Source: Actinomycetota bacterium (GTDB lineage: Bacteria > Actinomycetota > Thermoleophilia > Solirubrobacterales > 70-9). Taken from it: a stretch of 64,000 nucleotides of DNA. A model generated the notes under the pieces. That model searched no databases and was not told the DNA's origin. It saw nothing but the letters and a program-made list of their open reading frames with translations. The stretch is from positions 1 to 64,000 of the forward strand of contig JAFDWC010000001.1 in NCBI GenBank assembly GCA_018268655.1, given 5' to 3'. A program made the translations under genes and the position numbers. Below are positions 1 through 7,945 of this stretch, in pieces. The number at the start of each line of letters is the position of its first letter. The first letter of the stretch is position 1.

Positions 1-190
1 GCAGCGGCGTCCTCTTTTTCGCTTCGGAGCTCAAGCTCGGACGGCCGCTGCACTCCCCAGCGAAAAACCCAGCAAGCGGGGGGAGGCACCCCGTCCCCTA
101 TGGCGGTTTCTAGGGTCGGGGGTTGCGGGGGATGGGCGGTGGGGCTGCGGTGGATGGGCCGCTGGGGCTGCGACAGGCGGGCCTGCTCTC

Positions 191-233
191 CGCCATATCG
201 GCCGCTGGCGCTGCGCCATATCGGCCGCTGGCG
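191..233. repeat. Tandem 20-bp direct repeat
   Basis: Two exact copies of CGCCATATCGGCCGCTGGCG lie at 191-210 and 214-233, separated by CTG, just past the 3' end of the MarR gene. Nearer the window edge a 9-bp inverted repeat (15-23 and 59-67, TTTTTCGCT/AGCGAAAAA) could form a weak terminator for the leftward MarR transcript. No gene is convincing in 1-237. Confidence 0.7.
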
Positions 234-237
234 TCCC

Positions 238-831
238 TCAGTCCGTCACGCACCGCCCGCTGAAACCCGGATGCACCCCCCGCCCAATCTCCTGCACGTC
301 AACCACCTTCCCCAGCAACCCGAGCAGCTGCTCCCGCTCGTCCTCGCTCAGCCCCGCCGCCAGCTCCTCCTCGTGCAGTCGCGCCACCTCCCTCCCCCGC
401 GCCAGTGCCTCGCGGCCGGCCGGGGTCAGGTAGAGGGCGCGGACGCGGCGGTCCTTGGGCTTGGCGCGGCGTTCGACCAGGCCCCGCTGCTCGAGCTCGT
501 CGACGAATGCGACCATCCGGCTCGGCGGCGCCTGCACCGCCTTCGCGATCTCCTGCTGGGAGCGCCCCTCGGCGGCGTCGACCAGGTTGAGGACGCGGAA
601 CAGCGGCGGCTGCAGGTCGACCTCGGCGAGCCGCTCGGCGAAGCGGCGGGAGGCGTGGATCCCCACCTGCGAGAGCAGGAAGGCGAGGTTGGTGGGTGCG
701 TGGTCGCCGGCGAGCGGCGCCGCCGCGCCGTCCGCCAACTGCGCACGTTTCGAGAAGACAGGCCGCAGATCCGTTCCTACAGTGCGTCCATCGCCGTTTT
801 CGTCGCTCATCAGGCCGGTCCCGTCGCTCAT
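238..831 (-). CDS. MarR-family transcriptional regulator
   Basis: Winged-helix repressor of the MarR family (197 residues), probably controlling the divergent MMPL exporter. The core reads LAFLLSQVGIHASRRFAERL, then a recognition region (QQEIAKAVQAPPSRMVAFVDELEQRGLVERR) and the wing with the family signature DRRVRALYLTPAGREAL. The roughly 45-residue N-terminal extension is long for the family. A second ATG at 807 is an alternative start that would shorten it by eight residues. Short palindromes lie immediately upstream of the start (835-845, 891-904), as expected for an autoregulated divergent pair. MarR proteins usually sense small aromatic or lipophilic ligands, but the ligand here cannot be told. 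Confidence 0.85.
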   Translation of the reverse strand: MSDGTGLMSDENGDGRTVGTDLRPVFSKRAQLADGAAAPLAGDHAPTNLAFLLSQVGIHASRRFAERLAEVDLQPPLFRVLNLVDAAEGRSQQEIAKAVQAPPSRMVAFVDELEQRGLVERRAKPKDRRVRALYLTPAGREALARGREVARLHEEELAAGLSEDEREQLLGLLGKVVDVQEIGRGVHPGFSGRCVTD

Positions 832-834
832 TTG

Positions 835-904
835 AGACTGAGTCTAGCGATTTTTTCTGCTAAGAATGATTCCGAGCTTGAATCTCTCACAAGTTAAGCA
901 ACTT
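835..904. promoter_or_regulatory. Divergent MarR/MMPL promoter region with two palindromes
   Basis: AGACT-G-AGTCT (835-845) and AAGTT-aagc-AACTT (891-904) are perfect inverted repeats in the 120-bp gap between the MarR start (831) and the MMPL start (952). They are plausible MarR operators. A good Shine-Dalgarno (GGGAGG) sits before the MMPL ATG. Assignment as operator is inference from position and symmetry. Confidence 0.5.
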
Positions 905-951
905 TTGCTGACCCCAGCTCGCTGTTTCCGATCCCCGTCCCGGGAGGCACC

Positions 952-3105
952 ATGACCCGCAGTCTCGCCCGCATCGCCGACATCGCCTATCGCCACCGCG
1001 GCCGCATGGTCCTCGGCTGGATCGTTGCCACCGTCGTCCTGATCGGCCTCGGGACCAGCCTGGCCGGCGAGTACCACGCCGACTACAACACCCCCGGCTC
1101 CCAGTCCAAGCAGGCGAGCGACCTCACCCAGAGCGCCTTCAAGGGCTACTCGGGGCAGGAAATCTACGTCGTCTGGAAGGACCCGAACGGGGCCAAGAGC
1201 CCGGCCGCGCTGAAGGCGATGAGCCAATTCTTCACCGCCGCCGAAGCGGTCGAGCACGTCGGCCCGCACGGCCAGATCCGCGCCTCCAAAGACGGCACGA
1301 TCGCGACCACGACGCTGCCGCTCAACGTCCCCGGCTGGGAAGTGAAGAAGCAGCAGGGCGAAGAACTGATCGAGGCCGCCAACGCCGCCGCCGGCAACGG
1401 CCTCCAGGTCGAGCTCGGCGGCGAACCGATCTACGCCGCCCAGGAATCGACCAACCCCGAGGGGATCGGCTTCCTCGCGGCGGCGATCGTGCTGCTGATC
1501 GCCTTCGGCTCGCTGGTCGCGGCCGGGCTGCCGCTGGTGATCGCGCTGTTCGGCCTCGGCATCTCCTCCGGCGGCCTGATCGTCCTCCTCGCCAACGTGA
1601 TCGACGTCCCCAACTGGACCACCGCCGTCTCCGGTCTGATCGGGATCGGGGTCGGGATCGACTACGCGCTGCTCGTCCTCACCCGCTTCCGGACCTCGCT
1701 GAAGTCCGGCAAGGACCGCCACGACGCGGTGGTCGAGGCGGTGACGACCGCGGGCCGCAGCGTCATCATCGCCGGCTCGACCGTGGTGATCGCGATCCTC
1801 GGCCTCTTCCTCACCGGCCTCCCCTACATGTACGGGGTCGCGATCTCCGCCTCGCTGGCGGTGCTGGTGGTGATGATCGCCTCGATCAGCCTGCTGCCGG
1901 CGCTCCTCGCCTATCTCGGCCCGCGGGTCGACCGGCTGCGGATCCCCTTCCTCGGCCGCCGACTCGACAAGGTCGAAGGCGACGGCGACTCGCTCGCCGC
2001 GCGCTGGAGCCACACTGTCCAGCGCCACCCCTGGTTCGCCGCGATCAGCGCCACCGCGGTGCTGCTGGCGCTGGCGGCGCCGGCGCTGGGGATGCGGCTG
2101 GGCTTCCCCGACGCCGGCAACGACAAGGCCGGGACGATGACCCGCCAGGCCTACGACCTGATCAGCGAAGGCTTCGGCCCCGGCGCCAACGGCCCGCTGG
2201 TGATCGCCGCCGAAACGCCCGGCGCCGAAGCGCACACGGCCGTCGTCAAGCTGGCCGCGCAGCTGCGCGGCGAAGAAGGCATCGCCTACGTGCCGGCGCC
2301 CCAGTTCAACGGCGACGGCAGCGCCGCGCTGATCACCGTGATCCCGACCACCTCGCCCCAGGACGAAGCGACCCAGGACCTGGTCGACCACCTGCGCAAG
2401 GTGATGCCGGAAACCCTCGCCGGCTCCGGCGCCACCGCCTACCTCGGCGGCGTCACCCCGGCGCTCGAGGACCAGAGCGAATACATCACCGAACGGATGC
2501 CGATCTTCATCATCGGCGTCGTCGGGCTCTCCTTCCTGCTGCTCCTGGTCGCCTTCCACGCGCCGCTGGTCTCGCTGAAGGCGGCGATCATGAACCTGCT
2601 CTCGGTCAGCGCCGCCTACGGGGTGATGACCCTGGTCGCCCAGGGCGGCGCGGTCGGCAACCTGATCGGGATCGACCACGAAGTTCCGATCGCCCCGTTC
2701 ATGCCGGTGATGATGTTCGCGATCCTGTTCGGGCTCTCGATGGACTACGAGGTCTTCCTCGTCTCGCGGATCCGCGAGGAGTACCTGGTGGACGGCGACA
2801 CCCGGCGTGCGGTCGCCGACGGCCTCGCCAAGACCGCCCGCGTGATCACCGCCGCCGCGGCGATCATGGTCGTCGTCTTCCTCGCCTTCGTCGCCTCCCC
2901 GGAAGTGTTCCTGAAGCTGTTCGGGATCGGCCTCGCCGCCGCGATCTTCCTCGACGCGACCCTGGTGCGGATGGTCCTCGTGCCGGCGGTGATGCAGCTG
3001 CTCGGCCACCGCAACTGGTGGATCCCGAGCTGGCTCGAGCGGGCGCTGCCGCAGATCGACGTCGAGCCCGCGGCGCCGCAGCCGGCCGCCGAAGGATCCC
3101 GGTAG
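952..3105 (+). CDS. MMPL-family RND-type exporter
   Basis: Integral membrane exporter of the MMPL branch of the RND superfamily (717 residues), presumably proton-driven efflux of lipids or hydrophobic drugs. The two-fold repeat is visible: an N-terminal helix (VLGWIVATVVLIGLG), a first extracytoplasmic loop, a helix bundle with GIGVGIDYALLVLTRFR, a second loop (about residues 385-510), then a second bundle with FGLSMDYEVFLVSRIREEY. The paired GxxxDY motifs are the family's proton-relay hallmark. Length matches actinobacterial single-gene MMPLs. The start has GGGAGG four bases upstream. It is divergent from the MarR gene and followed after 63 bases by the LuxR-ATPase gene. GAA is used for Glu more than in neighbouring genes. 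Confidence 0.93.
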   Translation: MTRSLARIADIAYRHRGRMVLGWIVATVVLIGLGTSLAGEYHADYNTPGSQSKQASDLTQSAFKGYSGQEIYVVWKDPNGAKSPAALKAMSQFFTAAEAVEHVGPHGQIRASKDGTIATTTLPLNVPGWEVKKQQGEELIEAANAAAGNGLQVELGGEPIYAAQESTNPEGIGFLAAAIVLLIAFGSLVAAGLPLVIALFGLGISSGGLIVLLANVIDVPNWTTAVSGLIGIGVGIDYALLVLTRFRTSLKSGKDRHDAVVEAVTTAGRSVIIAGSTVVIAILGLFLTGLPYMYGVAISASLAVLVVMIASISLLPALLAYLGPRVDRLRIPFLGRRLDKVEGDGDSLAARWSHTVQRHPWFAAISATAVLLALAAPALGMRLGFPDAGNDKAGTMTRQAYDLISEGFGPGANGPLVIAAETPGAEAHTAVVKLAAQLRGEEGIAYVPAPQFNGDGSAALITVIPTTSPQDEATQDLVDHLRKVMPETLAGSGATAYLGGVTPALEDQSEYITERMPIFIIGVVGLSFLLLLVAFHAPLVSLKAAIMNLLSVSAAYGVMTLVAQGGAVGNLIGIDHEVPIAPFMPVMMFAILFGLSMDYEVFLVSRIREEYLVDGDTRRAVADGLAKTARVITAAAAIMVVVFLAFVASPEVFLKLFGIGLAAAIFLDATLVRMVLVPAVMQLLGHRNWWIPSWLERALPQIDVEPAAPQPAAEGSR

Positions 3106-3168
3106 CCCCCTCGGCGAATAGCCGATAGCTGGCCGCGCGACGGCGCCTATGATCCGCCGATCTGGGGA

Positions 3169-6021
3169 TTGGCGGCAAAGCCTCGGCTGCTCGAGCGCGA
3201 GGACGACGTGGCGGCGCTCGACGAGGCCCTGGCCCGGACCAGGGCCTCGTCGAGCGGCGGCTCGCTGCTGATCGAGGGCCCCGCCGGAGTCGGCAAGACG
3301 GCGCTGTTCGGCGAGCTCGAGCGGCGCGCCGCGGGCGGCGGCTACCTGGTCCTGCGGGCGCGCGGGTCCGAGCTCGAGCGTGAGTTCGGCTTCGGCATCG
3401 TGCGCCAGCTGCTGCAGCCGGTCCTGCGCCCGCTCGACGCCGAGCGGCGGCAGCGCCTGTTCTCCGGCCCGGCCGGGCCGGCGGCGGCGATCTTCGGCCT
3501 CGGCGGTGACGGGACGATCGAGGCCGCCGCCGCCGAGTCCTCGCTGTACGGGCTCTTCTGGCTGGTCGCGGGTCTGACCGAGCGCCAGCCGGCCCTGCTC
3601 GCGATCGACGACGCTCACTGGGGCGACGCCGCCTCGCTGCGGTTCGCCCACTACCTCGGCCGCCGCCTCGACGGCCTGCCGCTGCTGCTGGCGCTGGCCG
3701 CCAGGCCGCGCGAGCCCGGGGTCGAGGCGGAGATCCTGCGCGCCCTCGGCGCCGATCTCGAGCTGGCCGCGATCCGGCCCGCGCTGCTGAGCGAGGCCGG
3801 CACCGCGGCGATCGTCCGGGGGCGACTCGGCGACGACGCTCCGGCCGTGATCACCACCGCCTGCCACGAGGCGACCGGCGGCAACCCGCTCCTGATCCAG
3901 GAGCTGCTGGCGGAGCTCGACGCGGTCGCGGACGACGCCGCCCCCGCCTCGCCCGGCGAGATCGCGACGATGGGGCCGGAGCGGATCGCGACGGAGGTGA
4001 TCGAGAGGGCGGCGCGGCTCGACCCGCAGGGGCCGGAGGTCCTGCGCGCGATCGCCGTGCTCGGCGACGGTACCGACCTGGGCGCGGCCGCCCCGCTGGC
4101 CGGGATCGAGGTCGAGCTGGCGACCGCGATCTGCGCCGGGCTGACCGCGGCCTCGATCCTCGTCCACGACTCCGGCTACGCCTTCGTCCACCCCCTCCTC
4201 CGCAGCGCCGTCTACGAGGACGTCCAGCCCGCCCGGCGCTCAGCCCTGCACGCCCGCGCCGCCGACCTGCTCGCGGGCCGGGGCGCCGCCGCCGAGGAGG
4301 TCGCCGCCCACCTCCTGCTCTGCGAGCCCGGCAGCACCGCGATCGACGCCCTCGGGCTGCTCGCCCGCGCCGCCGAGGAAGCCACCGCGAGGGGCGCCCC
4401 CGACAGCGTCGTCGCATACCTGCGGCGAGCGCTCCCGGAGGCCCCCGGCGGCCCCGCCCGCGCCGAGTTCCTGCACCGGCTCGGCGGCGCCGAGGTGGCG
4501 CTGCGCGACCCCGCCTCGATCGAGCACCTTCGGCAGGCGGCCGAGCTGACCGCCGACCCAGCTGTCGCGCTCGACATCTCGATGCAGCTGATCGACGTGC
4601 TCTCGATCGCCGGCCAGTGGGAGGCGGCCGGGCAGGTGATCGACGCGGCGCTGTCCCGCTTCGGCGAGTCGGGGCTGCCGGGCGTGCTCGACCTCGAGGC
4701 CTACCGCTGCGCCTACCGCGGCTACGACCCCGCTCGCGTCGCCGAGTACGAGCGCGACCTGCCCCGGCTGCTGGAGCTGGTCGCCGGCCGCGACGACGAG
4801 GACTCGGCCCTGCTGCGCTGGGTCCTGGCCGGCGTCAGCTCGACCCGGGACAGCCCGCGCGCCCAGGTCCTCGAGCTGGTGGCGCCGTCCCGCCAGCGCT
4901 GGACGGCCGTCCGCCGCGGCCGGGACAGCTCGCACATCGGCCAGGCCGTGCTGGCGCTGCTGCTGGTCGATGCCGTCGCCGAGGGCACCCGGATGGCGGC
5001 GGACCTGAGCCGGGACGGGCGCCGCCGCGGGTCGCTGATGGCGATCGTTATCGGCGTCGGGGTCACGGCGGCGCTGGCCGCGCGGCACGGCGAGCTGGCG
5101 GCCTCGGAGGAGGACCTGAACGTCCTGCTCGAGCTGACCAGGGAGAACGAGCTGAGCCTGATGGCGCTGACCAGTGCGGTCCACTTCTGCCTCGAGACCC
5201 TGGTCGAGCGCAGGGGCCTCGCCGCGGTCGGAGACGAGCTCGACCTCCTCGAGCTGCCGCCCCCGTTCGGCGAGACCCTGACCGGCGGCATGGTGGCGGA
5301 GGTGTTGACCGCGGTGCGGGCCGCCCGCGGCGATCGCGCCGGCGCGCTCGAAGCGGCGTTGACGACGGAGCGCATCATGCGGCCGCTGCGGGCGGGGCCG
5401 CGCTTCAGCCGCTGGCGCTCACGGCTGGCGCTGGCGCTGCCGGCGGCCGAGCGGGCGCGAGCGCTGGAGCTTGCCGGGGAAGAGCTCGAGCTCGCGCGCC
5501 TGGTCGAATCGGCGCGCGCGGAGGGCGCCGCGCTGCGGGCCCTCGGGGCTCTCCGGGGCGGCGAGCCCGGGGTCGAGACGCTGCGGGAGTCGGTGACGGT
5601 GCTGCGGGACGAGGGGGCGCCGCTCGAGCTGGCCCGCTCGCTGGCCGAGCTCGGAGCCGCCCTGCGCCGCGCCAACCAACGGGCCGAAGCCCGAGAGCGC
5701 CTGCGCGAGGCCGCCGACCTCGCCCAGCGCTGCGGCGCCGAACGGCTCGAGGAGCGGGTCCGCGAGGAGCTGCGGATCGCCGGCGCGCGTCCCCGCCGGC
5801 AGGCCCTCTCGGGGGCCGCCTCGCTCACCCCCGGCGAGCACCGGGTCGCGGTCGCGGCGGCCGCCGGCGCCAGCAACCGCGACATCGCCCAGGACCTCTT
5901 CGTCTCCCTGCGCACGGTCGAGATGCACCTCACCAACACCTACCGCAAGCTCGACATCTCCTCGCGCTCGGAGCTCGCCGGGGCGATCGACGTCGGCTGC
6001 GGCGACTCGGCGACGGTCTGA
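3169..6021 (+). CDS. LuxR-family regulator with N-terminal AAA-type ATPase (LAL/MalT-like)
   Basis: Large signal-transducing transcription activator (950 residues). Walker A GPAGVGKT is at about 37-44 and Walker B with the LAL-type signature LAIDDAHWGD at about 143-152. A long helical TPR-like middle follows, and the C-terminal LuxR helix-turn-helix (LTPGEHRVAVAAAAGASNRD onward, with VSLRTVEMHLTNTYRKL) spans about 885-940. The start used is TTG because the conserved motif LLEREDDVAALDEAL begins right after it and no upstream ATG is available. Large ATPase regulators of this type are abundant in Thermoleophilia. Whether it activates the adjacent MMPL gene is unknown. Confidence 0.9.
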   Translation: MAAKPRLLEREDDVAALDEALARTRASSSGGSLLIEGPAGVGKTALFGELERRAAGGGYLVLRARGSELEREFGFGIVRQLLQPVLRPLDAERRQRLFSGPAGPAAAIFGLGGDGTIEAAAAESSLYGLFWLVAGLTERQPALLAIDDAHWGDAASLRFAHYLGRRLDGLPLLLALAARPREPGVEAEILRALGADLELAAIRPALLSEAGTAAIVRGRLGDDAPAVITTACHEATGGNPLLIQELLAELDAVADDAAPASPGEIATMGPERIATEVIERAARLDPQGPEVLRAIAVLGDGTDLGAAAPLAGIEVELATAICAGLTAASILVHDSGYAFVHPLLRSAVYEDVQPARRSALHARAADLLAGRGAAAEEVAAHLLLCEPGSTAIDALGLLARAAEEATARGAPDSVVAYLRRALPEAPGGPARAEFLHRLGGAEVALRDPASIEHLRQAAELTADPAVALDISMQLIDVLSIAGQWEAAGQVIDAALSRFGESGLPGVLDLEAYRCAYRGYDPARVAEYERDLPRLLELVAGRDDEDSALLRWVLAGVSSTRDSPRAQVLELVAPSRQRWTAVRRGRDSSHIGQAVLALLLVDAVAEGTRMAADLSRDGRRRGSLMAIVIGVGVTAALAARHGELAASEEDLNVLLELTRENELSLMALTSAVHFCLETLVERRGLAAVGDELDLLELPPPFGETLTGGMVAEVLTAVRAARGDRAGALEAALTTERIMRPLRAGPRFSRWRSRLALALPAAERARALELAGEELELARLVESARAEGAALRALGALRGGEPGVETLRESVTVLRDEGAPLELARSLAELGAALRRANQRAEARERLREAADLAQRCGAERLEERVREELRIAGARPRRQALSGAASLTPGEHRVAVAAAAGASNRDIAQDLFVSLRTVEMHLTNTYRKLDISSRSELAGAIDVGCGDSATV

Positions 6022-6034
6022 CCGCAGCCGCGGC

Positions 6035-6127
6035 TCAGAGGCATGTCGGCGTCGCCGCCGCGGCGCCGGCCGGAGCCAGCGCCGCGAGCAGCAGAGATCC
6101 GATCGCCAGCAGGCGGAAGAGCTTCAT
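6035..6127 (-). CDS. Orphan signal-peptide-like 30-residue ORF (uncertain)
   Basis: ATG-initiated 30-codon frame starting MKLFRLLAIGSLLLAALAPA and ending shortly after an AAAATPTC segment. It has the shape of a complete Sec signal peptide with almost no mature protein. It lies 17 bases downstream of the collagen-like gene on the same strand. No clear Shine-Dalgarno is seen. It may be a secreted micropeptide, the remnant of a truncated exported protein, or chance. Confidence 0.25.
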   Translation of the reverse strand: MKLFRLLAIGSLLLAALAPAGAAAATPTCL

Positions 6128-6144
6128 CCGCCGGGACGCACCCG

Positions 6145-6678
6145 CTACGGGATCAGGAACGAGAACTGGGCGTCGAGGGGCGTCCCGTCGTTCCAGATCC
6201 GCACCTCGAGCTCACCGGCGTTGCAGTCGATGTTCGACGACCTGATCTGGGCGATCGTTTTGCTGGTACCGCTGTTGGCGAAGTCGGCGCTGACGAGAAG
6301 GCTCGCGGTCGTCGGGTTGATGCCGGCGGCAGGGGTGATGCAGTAGATGCCTGTCGCCGCGTGGCGGACGGTCGCGTTCTTGCTGCGAGCCGCGATCAGG
6401 GTGCCCGCTTCGTTGGCGGTCTCGCCGTACGCCCGGGCCGAGCCGGGGGCGCCCGGGGCGCCGGCGGGCCCCGCCGGACCGACCGGTCCGGTCAGCGTCG
6501 CTTTGGCCTTCTGACTCAGTTTGGCCGGGGTCACCGCTTCCTTCTTCAGCGCCCTGGTGCCGATCGATTCCTTCGCGAACTGGGAGGCGGCAAAGGCGCT
6601 GCCGCCACCGACGACAAGGACGAGAGCGAGGGTGGAGACGACGTTGGCGTAGGTGAGGCGAGGGCGGAACCGGGTCAT
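6145..6678 (-). CDS. Exported collagen-like protein of Thermoleophilia type
   Basis: Hypothetical exported protein (177 residues). The N terminus RLTYANVVSTLALVLVVGGG followed by AFAAS is a signal-anchor type I know from many small Solirubrobacterales proteins. Next come a lysine/alanine-rich stretch (IGTRALKKEAVTPAKLSQKA), a short collagen-like run GPVGPAGPAGAPGAPGS (about 66-82) and a beta-rich C-terminal domain of about 95 residues with two cysteines (YCITPAAG, NIDCNAGE). It probably localises to the cell surface. Function unknown. A 24-bp element upstream (6741-6764) is repeated before the MauE-redoxin operon, suggesting shared control. Confidence 0.75.
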   Translation of the reverse strand: MTRFRPRLTYANVVSTLALVLVVGGGSAFAASQFAKESIGTRALKKEAVTPAKLSQKAKATLTGPVGPAGPAGAPGAPGSARAYGETANEAGTLIAARSKNATVRHAATGIYCITPAAGINPTTASLLVSADFANSGTSKTIAQIRSSNIDCNAGELEVRIWNDGTPLDAQFSFLIP

Positions 6679-6740
6679 GACGGCCTTTCGGATCGAGACG
6701 TACTAGTCCGGCCGCAGGCTCCCCGGCGACCGCCGCGCCC

Positions 6741-6764
6741 GCAACGTGGTCGGACCGAAGGATT
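6741..6764 (-). promoter_or_regulatory. Repeated 24-bp element, copy 1
   Basis: GCAACGTGGTCG-G-ACCGAAGGATT on the plus strand, 23 of 24 bases identical to 9016-9039. It lies 63 bases upstream of the collagen-like gene start, in the same orientation relative to the downstream gene as copy 2. The whole gap 6679-6953 otherwise holds only the doubtful ORF at 6772-6915. Likely a shared promoter or operator; which sigma factor or regulator uses it is unknown. Confidence 0.5.
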
Positions 6765-6771
6765 AAGGCGC

Positions 6772-6915
6772 TCAGCGCCCCACCAGCGCCCGCAGATGGT
6801 CGCCGAAGCCGACCCCGAAGACGACCCGGCGGTTGCCGCTGACGCCGATCCAGGGCACCGCCGCGGCGTTCGCCGGCAGGACCAGCGCGACCAGGAACAC
6901 GGCGGGGAACGCCAA
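6772..6915 (-). CDS. Possible 47-residue exported peptide (uncertain)
   Basis: TTG-initiated frame beginning LAFPAVFLVALVLPANAAA, a plausible signal peptide, followed by 28 residues (VPWIGVSGNRRVVFGVGFGD and tail). It begins 38 bases after the Cys-rich Tat protein ends, on the same strand, so it could be a fourth member of that operon. A GTG a few codons later is an alternative start. There is no Shine-Dalgarno and no recognised family, so it may not be real. Confidence 0.25.
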   Translation of the reverse strand: MAFPAVFLVALVLPANAAAVPWIGVSGNRRVVFGVGFGDHLRALVGR

Positions 6916-6953
6916 CCGCGGCAGCGGGGTTCGGCCCCGACCCAGGACCGACC

Positions 6954-7556
6954 TCAGCAGCAGGTGCAACCGATCACCCCGGCGCAGCAGATCGCCCCGC
7001 CTTCGACGTTGGCGCAGACGCAGCAGGCGTCGCCGCCGTAGCAGCAGAGCGTGTCCGTGCACTTGGTGGTCCCCGCGGCGCAGGCCGTTTCCCCGGCGCC
7101 GGGGATCGTCGGGCTCGGCTGCACTTCCGGCGGCGGGGCCGGATTGGAGCAGATCTTGGTCCGGCAGAGTTCGAGTTCGTAGATGAACTGCTGCCGGGCC
7201 TGGGCCTGGCAGGAGGTGTCCCTGGCGGCGGCCGCGGGCTTCATCGCTGGAGACTGCTTCGGCGGCTTTTTGCCCTTCTTGCCTTTCGGCGCCAGCAGCG
7301 AGCGCCCGCTCTGGTGTCCGAGGCAGTAGTTGAGGAAGGTGCCCCGCTGGTTGCTCTTCGTCGCCTCGGAGAAGCAGAGGAGGCAGGTGTCCGCCGCCAG
7401 TTTCTGCCGGACCCGGTTGGCCGCGTAGGTGGTCGCCCCGGGGGCGAAGGGCAGCACCGCGGTCGCCAGGGCGGCGCCCTTGACGACGGTGCGGCGGCTG
7501 CTGCGCGCGTCCGCAGCGGTGGCGACGTGCTTGGAGAAGCGGTCGAACCAGTGCAT
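6954..7556 (-). CDS. Tat-exported cysteine-rich protein (18 Cys)
   Basis: Hypothetical exported protein (200 residues). MHWFDRFSKHVATAADA is followed by the twin-arginine signal SSRRTVVKGAALATAVL and a signal-peptidase-like AxA site. The mature part has six spaced cysteines (including CLLC), a lysine/proline linker (PKGKKGKKPPKQ), and a C-terminal knot of twelve cysteines in 42 residues, with CC doublets in TLCCYGG, DACCVC, AICC and a terminal TCC. The layout recalls the methylamine dehydrogenase light chain (long Tat leader, disulfide-rich body). It lacks the tryptophans needed for a TTQ cofactor: the only Trp is residue 3. ATG overlaps the preceding stop as TGATG, giving translational coupling. 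Function unknown; the likely client of the upstream MauE-redoxin. Confidence 0.8.
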   Translation of the reverse strand: MHWFDRFSKHVATAADARSSRRTVVKGAALATAVLPFAPGATTYAANRVRQKLAADTCLLCFSEATKSNQRGTFLNYCLGHQSGRSLLAPKGKKGKKPPKQSPAMKPAAAARDTSCQAQARQQFIYELELCRTKICSNPAPPPEVQPSPTIPGAGETACAAGTTKCTDTLCCYGGDACCVCANVEGGAICCAGVIGCTCC

Positions 7557-7945
7557 CAGCGGATCCTCTCGCCGGCGCGGGCGAGGTCGGCGCCGCCGCG
7601 GGCGATCCGCCGTTTGGCGTTGCGAAGTTCCTTTTCGGCGGTCTCGCCGTTGGTTTCGTGGAGCGCCTGGAGGAAGTTGCCGAGCCCGGCGTCGAGCCGG
7701 GTCAGGGCGGCCAGGGCTTCGTCCTGGGGCACGGTGGTCCTGGTCTCGATTTCCTCGATCTGCCGCGAGAGCCCGGAGTAGAAGTCGCGCATCCGTTCGA
7801 GCGCGGCGATCGTCGCCGGGCTCGCCGCTTCCTCGTCCGAGGTCGCCGCCCGCAGCCCCGCACCCAGCCTGTTCGCCGCCCTGCCGAGGGTCGTGCTCGG
7901 GGTCTCGATCAGAGCCTTGATCCGGGCCGCGCCCGCGTCCGCCAT
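7556..7945 (-). CDS. Small helical hypothetical protein in MauE-redoxin operon
   Basis: 129-residue soluble, charged, probably all-helical protein without a signal peptide or cysteine. Recognisable stretches are MADAGAARIKALIETPSTTL, ALERMRDFYSGLSRQIEEIE and ALHETNGETAEKELRNAKRR. It matches no family I recognise. Both ends are coupled by TGATG overlaps, to the MauE-redoxin gene upstream and to the Tat Cys-rich gene downstream, so its role is very probably tied to that pair, for example as a chaperone holding the exported protein before Tat transport. That role is inference only. Confidence 0.75.
   Translation of the reverse strand: MADAGAARIKALIETPSTTLGRAANRLGAGLRAATSDEEAASPATIAALERMRDFYSGLSRQIEEIETRTTVPQDEALAALTRLDAGLGNFLQALHETNGETAEKELRNAKRRIARGGADLARAGERIR

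Noticed and set aside
191-233. CRISPR array
   Set aside because: Two 20-bp repeats with a 3-bp spacer and no cas genes.
844-4191. 1115-residue open frame on the minus strand
   Set aside because: It is the antisense of the MMPL and LuxR genes, with low-complexity Arg/Gly/Asp-rich composition and no domain. High GC makes such shadows long.
4617-6245. 542-residue plus-strand frame
   Set aside because: Out-of-frame shadow of the LuxR gene: composition is Arg/Ala/Gly only.
6954-7556. Methylamine dehydrogenase light chain (MauA)
   Set aside because: The Tat leader and Cys-rich body are similar, but there is no Trp in the mature protein for TTQ and no large subunit gene nearby.
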